A stretch of 64,000 bases of DNA from Corbicula japonica. Lineage: Eukaryota; Mollusca; Bivalvia; Venerida; Cyrenidae. The stretch is from positions 3,781,001 through 3,845,000 of the forward strand of contig JAZAYU010000009.1 in assembly GCA_038501625.1 (NCBI GenBank), read 5' to 3'. Positions 29,101 to 42,100 of this stretch are shown here, one piece after another; within the stretch, counting starts at the first letter, position 1, and the number at the start of each line of letters is the position of its first letter. Below the pieces are notes generated by a model that was not told the origin of the DNA, did no database searches, and worked only from the letters and a program-made list of their open reading frames with translations. The translations under genes were made by a program, and so were the position numbers.

Positions 29101-30844
29101 ATATAGTACACATAGACACACACACATGCACTCGTACACACACACTAAACTATACATACATTTACATTTTAAGAAACATACAAGTTACAACATCTACTAA
29201 TGTATAACTCAGAATTTATGTTTTCCTCAGTTAAAACATGCTAAATATTTTGAGAGGTGTTTTATTCAACAAAAATACAGAATAAGGCATCCTATTTAAC
29301 TACCGGTTTACTTTTGTTGCTGTTTAAAAAATTTATAGGATAGAATTTTGTAGAGCAGCAATCAACAAGAGTGTTTTACAACTACATAACAATACCTAAT
29401 TAAACAAGAAAAATGTAGCGAAAAAACTTTATGTTCCCAGACCAATTAATTTTTCAATCAAACGTTTAACTTTATTAAGAAATGATTTTTGCAATAAATC
29501 TTGCTTTGTATGGTGTTTTGTGCATTTTAGGCAACCAATACATAGTAGGTACTTTGTCTTGTTTCGCTTGTTTCGGCTCAACACTGATTCTTAATTTGGT
29601 AATTTGTAGAGTGTGCAGGAACAATATCACACTCAGATGAAGAAGTCAGTGTATAAGCATTAGTGCTATTAAGCTCTTCAGTTTGAACATTAATATAGTG
29701 TATATGTCACACTATAATTACATTATTTGAAGCCTTATCAGCAGGTGTTAAAACAAATCTGTTGTGAAAATTTTGAATACCCTTTTTTAAATGACGAAAG
29801 TTAAAACGAGGTCGAGGTGGTAATAAAGCTTAGTTTCTTTTATAGAAGGATATACGAGTGTCAAATATTTTGAATATTTGTTTTTCCCAGTTTGAAGAGC
29901 ATTAGGCTCAGCATGTTCTCGTTTACACCATTTATTGCAAAAAGTATAAAGACTCAGCAATTTCCGCACGACAGGTATTAAAGTCGATGTCCGATGGAAT
30001 TCTAGATTTCGGACCTTTTGAAATTAAATTGCGGATTCTATAGTCTGATAACATTTAGATCCCCTGTAACGATGTGACCGGCAGTTTGTTATAATTGAAA
30101 ATAAATTGTGTTTCTAATTGGTTTGTTGTATTTATAACAAACGATGAGTGTTTCAGTATTTTTGAAATAATTAGACATAGCGATTCAACAGTTTTATCTT
30201 TGAATATACTTGGAAGGTTAATAAAATCGATACCTTTATTTAAAAATGAAATTTTCTGGAAATGTCTTTGGTGATCAGATTCCAAGTCAATGTGTGGTTT
30301 GAGAACATGCCGAGTGAAACACTGAGTTAGGCTAGCAACTTCATAAAGTGGATGTGTTCTTATAACAATATCATCGGCTTCCTTATCAACTTTCTGTAAA
30401 CATGAAATAGAAAGAGAAGCCAAACGTGACATTATAGCGTGTCTACCAGAATGTTTTAAAATATTTTGAAGGTCATGAATAAAACAATGAACACGTAATT
30501 TTCTTTGATGTTACCATTAGTCTTTATCCCGTTTGACATCGACATTCCTTTTCTTATTTCAAGCAAATCAAAAATATCGAAATCAGGATTTTTTTCGAAA
30601 TGTTGCTTTCTTGATAAATATTATCATTTAAACCAAGAGGATAAGGCGTTTGAAGTTTTTGTATAAACTTATGTTCCGAAATAATTGCGTCGTCAGAATT
30701 GCAGTGGTATGCGCTGTCGCCATGATTTTATTTTGATGTTACTATTAGTCCTTATCCCAGTCCTTATAAACAACACTTAGAACCTGTTTTTAACCCCATC
30801 TGCAAATTGTTTTGCCACTGACCTTTCCGATGCAGTTATCCTTC

Positions 30845-30943
<99 letters not shown>

Positions 30944-33900
30944 ATTGTCTGAGGTGTCTATTTTGAAAATGATCATTTTATAACCCATGCTCTGTGCCCA
31001 AGGTTATAAAGCTGAGCATGGAAACCAGTCTCAAATCTCAAGCATCTGGTTGGCTGAAATGGCGACCAGAAACCAGTCTCAAATCTCAAGCATCTGGTTG
31101 GCTGAAATGGCGACCAGTCGCCATTTCAGCCAATCAGATGCTTGAGATTTGAGACTGGTTTCCAAACTCAGCTTTATAACCTTCAACCCTGTTCCTCTAC
31201 TTTTTTGCTGTTTGGGGAGACTGTGTCTTTTGGATGTCACCATTCGTGATAAGTATAAAATTGAAAATACCAGTTTATGGATTTTAATTTTATTAAAATA
31301 CATATAACAGCAGTAAGCCAGATGGTATTCACCAAGTCTTATATACGTAAAAATAAAGGGTATTCAAGTGGTATTTGAGTAAACAGTGCGTTTGCAAAAG
31401 ATTTCAAACACTCCTGGCGTTTATGCCTCTTGTTTGTTATCATAAATATCTCAAATAACTTACATGTAATTTTCTTCTCCTGATTTATTCATAATCAGAA
31501 TGTAGTATTGTAGTAATTTAGTAAATACTTATGAGCAGCGTTTGCAATTTCCATTTTCGTGCATGGAAACTCATCTGCACGAAAAACAGTCCTCGGATTT
31601 ATATACATATATTATGTTTTATCTGGCGATCCACGGGTTATTATTTTCACTAAGTTATTACAATGTTATATGTAAGGTTCAACCTCGAACAATGTCCTAT
31701 TTTGATTTTTATACCCCACGCAATACCAGTTGTTGAAGTATTATCCAACAATATTGACCTGGCACTTCATTAATTTTCGTAAAGGTCATTGAATAAACAC
31801 GGGTATAAGCGAAAACACCGATATATTATTCAATTTTCACCTCAGTGATGTGTGGAGTATTAGAATAGATGCCGGACTACCGATTGTAACATTTACGAAA
31901 ATTAACGAATATGGGGTCAAATGCAAGAGTGCCAGGTCAATATTGTGGACAACAACGATGTATAACTCCAGTTACGGTTTTATAATTAACAAATGCGATA
32001 TTCTTTCTCTCTTTTTATTTAAGAGACTTTCTGTCTGTCAAATAAATCGGCTGATGTTGCATTGTAATTCACCTCTACACATTAAAAAGACATTTGTTGC
32101 CCGATTTTCCATAAAATGTGACGTCCGATTTATTTCTGTAACTTAAACAGTAATTGCGTTTGAAATTCTGGTGGCATTCGTGTAATTGGTGCGACATTAA
32201 TATCTTTTTTATTTAGATGTTTTCAATGGATAGGTTTAGTATCACAGGAAAACAGGTGCATTCTATAAACGAAAGTGTGCTCTGAAAAGACAATTTAATG
32301 GAAGCTTCTTCGAGCTCGCAACATTCATCATGTAATAGATTGAATTTCACATGGTCACTGACCTAACGTTTAATTCATCTCATTGTCAAGACTTGTTGTC
32401 TCTTATCACGCTAGAACTCTCCAGTCTTTGTCCTAAACGAGTAAAGAGTAAACAGACCTACCAAAGACGCACTACGACATATCACTCAAGAGCTTGCGAC
32501 ATGTATTTGTTATACCGTGAAAAACACCAGCCGATTACTAAATAACATCAAGAGGATTCCATATTCAGTGACATCGATATCAAAACGTTAAGGTGGCGGA
32601 CCACAGTAACCGGTCCTAATTTCACAGTTTCCGACACACACTCTGTACCTAGTCTATGAAAGCAATCCACAACAACAACCTGAAACAGAAATCAGTGATT
32701 ACTGTAAACATATGGCTATAAGCTACTCATGCAACACAAATTCAGGCTATGAAGAACTCCTGAAAAAATCCAAGGAACACTGAAACACAGTCCAAGCATC
32801 ACTTTTGCACAGTCGGCCGAGGCAAAAATCACGAAACCCAAAATCTTGCACAATATTAATGTCCAACCGACAACTCCCAGAAATGGTTGCTTTCAAACCA
32901 GCTGAAACAGCAGATTCAGAAAAGAATATAGCCAATAGCTGTCATCCCTACCGATTTTCCGCAAAATAAATCCAAAATCATGCAACTGAATTTCTGAAGC
33001 GGAAACAGCTTACTATACAGGATTTCCCTAGTTTCGAATTCAAGCCCCTGCATCACACTGATCATCACCTGGCTGCTTTTGGTTTCTAATAGTTATTAAA
33101 CAAATATATTCTAAATACCTTGAAAACACAAAATCTGTATCTATAATTAATTTAGGCTTGATAAATGTCAAAATATCTTCATAGTATCCCCTATTTCATA
33201 ATTTCTACATGGCCAGTTCGAGAAGTGGCTATAAAACTGTGATGCGCTCCCTTAAAGAGACACATATGTTTGACCTAACATATACCTAAGAGTTGCATCA
33301 ATTTTGCAGACTAACTGGAATAAAATAAGACTAAAATCATACACCTGAATGCATATTCAGGTCAGATATGGCAATTTAAGTCAAGACAGTATTCATGAAA
33401 AATATGCATTATTTGTACAGAAATTGAACATTACCTTATTTACCAACAGTGACTATTTACAATTTCCTCAAATTCATATTTCAATTAGTACCAGTGTAAT
33501 ATTCTGATGTTTTTCAAGCACCATCCACATTCATTTTGCTGAAAATCATTCAAAATAAGCCCATTATTAGGTCTAAACAGCTCTGCTGGGTGATCAAAAA
33601 TAAGCAACTGCATAAAGTCTGACATTTTTCTGATACCCTGACAGGCTCTTGGATACTGAATTGTTTCAAACACCTCTGCAGACCACTTTACTGATACTTA
33701 TGATGTCAAAATCAGCCCAGTCAACTGTCCCAACATGAATTTGTACTCTTTCATGTTAAATTGTGACTTGTTTGGTGAAATGCTTGAAATACCTGTCATA
33801 AGAGTTTACATAAATTACAGTGCCCATTTGGGTAAATCCATAATATGTACAGAGTCAAAGCCAGCTATTATTAAAAAAAGCTATGGCATGCTTGCTACAA

Positions 33901-36090
33901 GCACCTGAATAGCTACCGCATTTCTGGTACAAAGTCTGTCTGACATAACTTCAATCGGATGTGACATTTTTAGTGGTTTTTACCAACAGCGACATTTTCA
34001 GAGTCGCTCGGATGACAAAAATTGGCCGTGCCCTGCTTAGAAAGAGGGAAACGACAAAAATGTTGGTTGAACATTACTTTTTTCCATGCGAAACATTCTT
34101 TCGTACCATAAGAAATAATGCCTTAAAGACAGGCGACAAATTTCACACTTTCTACTTGAAAAAAAATATACATGACTTTGCGCCAGGCATCTCAGCATAC
34201 CACCAAGTCTGAGTTACCTCCCCTTAATGCTGATTGCCAGACAGTTTATTTTAGATAAAGCAGACCTAATATTGATCATTTTGTGTACTACTCATTCTGG
34301 ACAGATATTTTAAGCTTTAAAATACCATACCTGACAATATTTGTAAATCAACACTTTTCCTTAAGGTGGCGGACCACAGTAACCGGTCCTAATTTCACAG
34401 TTTCCGACACACACTCTGTACCTAGTCTATGAAAGCAATCCACAACAACAACCTGAAACAGAAATCAGTGATTACTGTAAACATATGGCTATAAGCTACT
34501 CATGCAACACAAATTCAGGCTATGAAGAACTCCTGAAAAAATCCAAGGAACACTGAAACACAGTCCAAGCATCACTTTTGCACAGTCGGCCGAGGCAAAA
34601 ATCACGAAACCCAAAATCTTGCACAATATTAATGTCCAACCGACAACTCCCAGAAATGGTTGCTTTTAAACCAGCTGAAACAGCAGATTCAGAAAAGAAT
34701 ATAGCCAATAGCTGTCATCCCTACCGATTTTCCGCAAAATAAATCCAAAATCATGCAACTGAATATCTGAAGCGGAAACAGCTTACTATACAGGATTTCC
34801 CTAGTTTCGAATTCAAGCCCCTGCATCACACGGATCCATCTGGCTGCTTTTGGTTTCTAATAGTTATTAAACAAATATATTCTAAATACCTTGAAAACAC
34901 AAAATATGTATCTATAATTAATTTAGGCTTGATAAATGTCAAAATATCTTCATAGTATCCCCTATTTCATAATTTCTACATGGCCAGTTCGAGAAGTGGC
35001 TATAAAACTGTGATGCGCTCCCTAAACATAACGGTACGCTACTCGGAAAGTGAAAACGCTATCAAAATTGATGGATCCGTCGACAAGATTTCACTGTTTC
35101 TGTTTTGCTCTATTCGACCTTTTCACGATAAACACACAACGGACATACTAATTTTGGATGCTGTTTTTTTGTTTCAGGGTTATTATGGATAGAATGTAAA
35201 CAGATTTACAACTCAGGGGGCCTGTCTTATTTCACCAACTACTACAACTTCATGGATTACAGTGTCTTATCTATGTACCTAGCGTCCTACGTGCTCAGGT
35301 TCTTCACCGAGTACGTCGTCGCAGACGCTGATAAGTATGTTTTGGAAATTTCATAAGAAAAAAGTATAAGAGTAAAAAGAATGATTAATAAGGAATATTA
35401 TGATATTATTCAGACTGTTGCAGCGAATTGATTTATAATACTGATTATAATTAGAGTTTGTTTTATGCTTCAAGCTCCAAAAACGTTAATAAATTATTTG
35501 AAAAGAAATAAAGAACTTTATAAGCTAAAAAGAAGTGTTACTATGTATTTCTAAGCAGTTTTGGTTGTTCGATTTTAGTATTTAAACGTTTAAGCTGAAT
35601 ATTTTATTGTGTATTCTAGTTACTTCCAAGGCACGAAGCGAGCCCGGATGTTGTTGCTGAGTGGAAACTTCTCTCACTTCAACCTACTGCTCGACGAAAT
35701 CAAAGATCCCAAAAACCATCCAAGAAATTATTTCATGGAGGCTTGTAAGCACGCATAACACATTTATTGAAAGCAAATAATAGGAAATAAGTATATCAGT
35801 ATTTATATCTAAACGTCGTTTCGATTATAAAGAGATTTCATCTGACGGTTTAACATTGTGAATGTTTGACCATAATGTTTTATCGCAGAACTCAGTTTAT
35901 CGCTATAATTCCATTTAAATGATTGATGGAACAAAACAGAACAAATGTTTATCGTTATTAAGTTGAGGTTGCGTTTGATGTCATATTTCATTGCATTAAG
36001 TTCTGTCTCGCCTTCTACGAGTTCATATCTGGGTGATGACTTCAATTTTGTATGGTGGAAGAAATACCAAGATTCCCCCCCTCCCTCCCT

Positions 36091-36162
<72 letters not shown>

Positions 36163-39100
36163 TTGTCTCGCTCACTAAGAAAAGATGTCATAAGAAATCA
36201 TGCACTTGCCTTTAAATTCAAGCTGATTCTCCTCTGCACTATAAGCATTATGGCCAAATAACGAAACTTGCCTTGGAATATGTGTCTGGCACACAAGAAC
36301 CATAAATGTATCTTAAAGGTCAAGGTCACTGATAATAAAATAGATATTTGTGTTTCGAACATTAGGATTGTTATTCCTATACAAAGGATAGCTGAACCAT
36401 TCTAATGATGTTCAATGTTGATAAACATTGAAATGAACTGAATTAATAATTATTAGTCCTTTTTAATTTAGCTTTCCCATGTTTGGCTTTCTCTCGAAAT
36501 AAAATACTTTTGTTTTGTAGTTTTGCACTTTGTTTGATAGTGAAAATGTTAGCCCCCAAAAGTCTTGATTCTCTTGAATTTCAGCGCGTTTTAAGTGGAA
36601 AAAGGACGATCCAGAGATCGTATCTGACGTGTTGTTTGCTATAGCCAATGTGATAAGCTTCGCCCGCACTACCTACCTCATGCCAGCTTTTGAAGTGCTC
36701 GGACCTCTACAGATATCGCTGGGCAGAATGATTGGCGATATCACTAGATTCATGGTGCTCTTCACTCTAGTAAGTCACACTGTTGGTAACTATGATGGTT
36801 CTGTAAGATAAAAATCCCACGACACATATTTAAACATCAACACTAAGAATTCAGCATAAAGAGTGTTATATCTGCTAATTATTTTCTTATCGATATAAAT
36901 CAAATGATTTTCGCCTGATTTTTCAACGAAACAAACCGGTAGGGCAGGCGAATTGGCGAGCGTCCTGGACGATTTGAGTTAAAGTTGTTAGTTTTGGGTG
37001 ATACTAACTTAGTTTTTTTCCAATCAAAACTTTGTTTGTATCATTGTTCTTTTAATTAAGGCTTGCCTATTTCTTTAACTTAACAAATAATCAGGTATAT
37101 GCAAAATTTGTGATTATGTAGCAACCAATTGGAAAAAAAGTGTTTCAAAGTTTTTCGTGAAGATACCAACATCGTTACGCACAAACAGCTGCATACATTT
37201 GAAGGACAACTTTAAGCATTTTGAATCAGCCATATAAGGCTACCTTGGGAAATAACGCCTGGAATTATGATAGCAAGAACTTGGTAACTAATAATAAAAG
37301 TTACAGATATTGTGGACGGTTTATTATCGTATACTTTGTGAGCCGACTTCTTTTACATTATTAAATATTTTAATATTTCAATACTTTAGGTTCTATTTTC
37401 GTTCATGGTTGGTCTGCACAATCTGTACTGGTATTATGGCACACAACGTATCAAGATGACCATGAACGGACATACAGTGCTTGTATATGCCGCTGAAGCA
37501 TTCCAAGGGTAGGTATACCTAGCCCAAAGTTATAAAACTGAGAATAGAGTCTTTCTCAAATCTCGAGCATCTGATAGGCTGTAATGGCGACCATTCGCCA
37601 TTTCAGCCATTAGATGCTTTGGATTTGAGACTGGTCTCCAATTTTAGTTTATAATCTTCAGCAATTATATCTATTAAAACCAATTTCATCATTTAACCCT
37701 TTTCTCCATAATATATACGCATTTTTACGGATCTAAACTGTTCGCCCACGCAATAAAGGTGTATCTATGGAGGAAAGGGTTAACCATTTTTCCATGCTAA
37801 AGTAAAACCTTAATTTTGAAACCATTCCGTATTCTATTAAGTCTTTCAAATGTATAAGAACAAAGAATATATTTCATTTACAAAAGGACACATTTGTAGT
37901 ACATGTAGTTTATTTGTCAAAATTGTATCTTTCCACATTAACATTTGATTACCTCGAACTACTTTGTGTACCTTCTTTCAGGTTGAAGCAAACATTTTAC
38001 AGCTTATTCTGGTCCATCTTTGGGCAAGTTAGTATCGCGGATATCAACGTGAAACATCCCGGGCCTGGTGGAGGTAAGCTATGGAGTTTTAGCGCTTGAC
38101 GTAGATTCCGCGCTACTTAAAACGATCCGTTTATCATCTTTGTAAAGTTTGTTGACAATAATTTCATACTGATTCTCATATGATATGGTTGAAATCACTA
38201 ACCATTATGTAATGTTTTAGTTTACTGCTTATTTAGAAAACGGTATCGATTGTAACTTTTACATTGGTTTATTAAATTCCACACACAAACAGAAATACCT
38301 TGTTGATGAACTGCAGATTTGTGTTCAATAAAACAGGATTTGAGCGGAAGAATTTCCTATTCCACCTATTCAAATATTAGTTTGTTATGCAAGCATGACG
38401 TTCTGCCCAATATCAAGACAGGTTAGAGGTAGGACATCACATCTGAAACAAATACATTTTATGATGAAATCAAGTAATCTATATATAAAAGTCTAAATAA
38501 AACTGAAATAGAAATATTAAGCTTACATTTAAAAAAAAGTTTTTTTCTACATATAATATTGACTTCCGACCAAACCACAATTCTTTTCTGTCTTGGTTTT
38601 TATTATGTCTCCCCCCCCCCCCCCTCTGGGGGAGACATATTGTTTTTGCCCTGTCCGTCTGTCCGTCAGTCCGTCTGTCACACTTCGTTTCCGCTCAATA
38701 ACTTGAGTACCCTTTGACCCAGAGCCTTCAAACTTCAAAGGATGATAGCCCTTATTGAGTAAAAGAACCCTATTGATTTTGGGGTCAGTAGGTCAAAGGT
38801 CAAGGTCACAGTGACCCAAAGAGTGAAAACCGTTTCCGCTCAATAATTCGAGTACCCTTTGACCCAGACCCTTTAAACTTCATAGGATGATAGCCCTTAT
38901 TGAGTAGAAGAACCCTGTTGATTTTGGGGTCAGTAGGTCAAAGGTCAAGGTCACAGTGACCCGAAGAGTGAAAACTGTTTCCGCTCAATAACTCAAGGTC
39001 AGTAGGTCAAAGGTCAAGGTCACAGAGACCCGAAGAATGAAAACTGTTTCCGCTCAATAATTTGAGTACCCTTTGACCCAGAGCCTTCAAACTTCATAGG

Positions 39101-42100
39101 GTGATAGCCCTTATTGAGTAAAAGAACCCTACTGATTTTGATGTCAGTAGGTCAAAGGTCAAGGTCACAGGGGCCCAAAGAGTGAAAACCGTTTCTGCTC
39201 CATAACTTGAGTACCCTTTGACCCAGGGACTTCAAACTTCATAGGTTGACAGCCATTATAGAGTAGAAGAACCCTGTTGATTTCGGGGTCAGTAGGTCAA
39301 AGGTCAAGGTCACAGGGGCCTGAAGAGTGAAAACCGTTTCCGCTCAATAACTGGAGTACCCTTTGACCCACAGCCTTTAAAATTCATAGGGTGATAGCCC
39401 TTTTTGATTAGAAGAACCCTATTGATTTTGGGGTCAGTAGGTCAAAGGTTAAGGTCACAGGGGCCTGAAGAGTGAAAACCGTTTCCACTCAATAATAGGA
39501 GTTCTATTTTACCCAGACCATTCAAACTTCATACGATGGATGTCCTTATTGAGTAGAGGAAATTCATAGGGTGATAGCCCTTTTTGATTAGAAGAACCCT
39601 ATTGATTTTGGGGTCAGTAGGTCAAAGGTCAAGGTCACAGGGGCCCCGAAGAGTAAAAACCGTATCCGGTCAATTACGGGAGTACCGCTTGACACAGAGC
39701 ATTCAAACTAAATACGGTAATAGCCCTTATTAAGTAGAAGAACCCTATTGATTATGGGATCAGTAGGTCAAAGGTCAAGGTCACTGGGGTCTGGGCGCAG
39801 CGGGGGGGGGGGGGGGAGGGGGGGGAGGGGGGGGCGGCGCAGGGGGGAGACATGCGTTTTTCACAAAAAACATCTAGTTTTTAATTTCATTGCACAGAAA
39901 TAGTATTACACTTATGTATATATAAATTATTTTAAGTCCTAATTCATACGAAAATCGTTTCGGATTTGCATGCACTCTTTTGATGGCGACTTAAATAAGT
40001 ATTTATAAACGTGAAGTCTATAACCCTTTTATGTTTATGGTACCATGAAGATGAGTAGTATGCTAAAGAGATTCTATTCATACTAGGGCCAGGTCAACCA
40101 ACAAACAATTTAAACAGAATACGTAAGTAAAACGAAATCAGCATTATACTATAGCGTTAAAACTTAAAAATGTATTTTTCTAACACCAAGATATCACTAA
40201 TTGCGATGTTAAGTCACAGGAACAATAACACAATTTGCTACATGTATATTATATTAATAAATTGATTGGCATGTATTAATCTGCATCAATATTTGTGACA
40301 GCTTATTACATGTATATTTAGAAGTAAACTAACAGTCTAAAGTCAAAATGATCCCGAATGAAGCCCATAGTTTTTTATAAATAGACGTATAAATGCAAAT
40401 ATACATATCTCGATAAGACAAAATATATCCATGACAGGCTTTAAAACATAATCAGCTGGGCTGGAGGTTATAAAGCTGAGATTGGAAACCAGTCTCAAAT
40501 CTCAAGGATCTGATTGGCTGAAATGGCGACTGGTCGCCATTTCAGCCAATCAGATGCTTGAGATTTGAGACTGGTTTCTATGCTCAGTTTTATAACCTTG
40601 GCCACATGTCTTGTTTTAAAGGTATGATAAGGAAGTTTTGTGTACAAGAATGGACACTCTTAAGTTGGACAACTGTTTCAAATTTTAAATTAATTGATAA
40701 ATATTTCTTGAACTGTGGAACTATTTTGCATTTCTTGAAATGCTCTAAACAAATGTAAAGATGATCGAAAATTAAAACAAAGAGAAAAAGAAATTCCAAC
40801 GATATACTCAAACTCAATTTATTCTAGAACTTACTAAAAACAACAAATGCTTATCAGTATTATTACTCTTGCACTTGTTTCCTCCTCGCATGCTCAGACC
40901 GCCAGTGTCTGCTACTGGACAGTGATCGTAACAAAATTCTTTGTACAGATGGGCTCACTAAAAATGGTTCTAGAGCAGGTATACTTCTATTGCATGTTGT
41001 AATAGCTTAAGTTTACTTGTGTAGCTGGTCTATCAGATAATTATGTTTTGTCATCGTTGCTTTATACTTCTTTTTGCGTTGTTTGTATTTGACCTTGAAT
41101 CTAAGTATAATATTTTTATAGAAATGAACTTTATCTACTACTACAAAAAATATCGTTAATTCTCTCTTTGATTTAGCCTGTTCATGAACTGTAATAGAAA
41201 ACAAGCTAGTATTGTACCTAGATCCCATCGGGCTGTCAAGTCAATAAAATATGTATGATCTTTGGTAAGTTTCCCATAAAATAAGCATTCATTGACACTA
41301 TCAACTCATGTATCTGCTTTAAAGAAAGTTTTAGAATAATAAATATTGGTCAACATTTCTTTTAAGAATGCTTTTTACATATCGTTTTCTAACAGATGAC
41401 GTTTTGTTTACTTAGTAGATATAAAAAGAATTGCTTTTAACTGTGCCCAAGGTTATAAAACTGAGCATAGAAACCAGTCTCAAATCTCAAGCATCTGATT
41501 GGCTGAAATGGCGACCAGTCGCCATTTCAGCCAATCAGATCCTTGAGATTTGAGACTGGTTTCCAATCTCAGTTTTATAACCTTCAGCCCTGACTGTTGT
41601 CGGTGGCTGACCAGTAGCGGAACATGCAGTTATTGTAGTTAAGGTGCATGGCATTGTAAATGTTCAATGTTATTTCATTGTCACAAATCAAACTATGGAA
41701 TAACTGAAATAAATCTGAAGTAATAGTTTGAACAAATTCAGATTTGAAATCTTTTGATAATCTGGGATTTTCTGACAGCAAACAAGTACAAATACAAATT
41801 GTTTTAGTATTAGATAGACATACAAGTCATTGTTGTTTTCTTCTAACTGCCTTTTTGCAGAAACCACACGTTTGTTTACTGTAGTGAACTTAATCGAAAT
41901 TGTACATAACTTTTCACTAGCGTACAAGAAGTAAAATAGATGCCGAACTCAGATGATTGTTAATTTCACTGAAGCGATTTTGAAAATGCACGGTAATGTT
42001 TCATCATTTCAGTTTTTAGTGCTGCTCAGGGTACAGAAGGGATAACAGAGGGCAGTACGGATATTGTGGAAGGGGTTGGTCTATTCCTGTTTGCGATCTA

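Larger units (their letters stand above)
30770..31260 (+). repeat. R1 fragment with expanded (TC)n and nested MITE
   Basis: R1 words (gcaaattgttttgccactgac; gttaattgtctgaggtgtc; ggggagactgtgtctt) surround a (TC)n run at about 30850-30938 and a MITE P1 at 30996-31190. Confidence 0.7.

Noticed and set aside
32747..32935. 62-codon minus-strand open frame repeated identically at 34520-34708
   Set aside because: Identity is explained by the 0.67 kb duplicated block; no domain, no independent sign of coding.
35945..36261. Open frames with long Ser-Leu runs
   Set aside because: They are translations of a (CT)n microsatellite inside TRPC intron 9.
38606..39880. CRISPR-like array
   Set aside because: Eukaryotic context, units of 120-160 bases with no constant short repeat and unique spacers; a tandem repeat in a transposable element.
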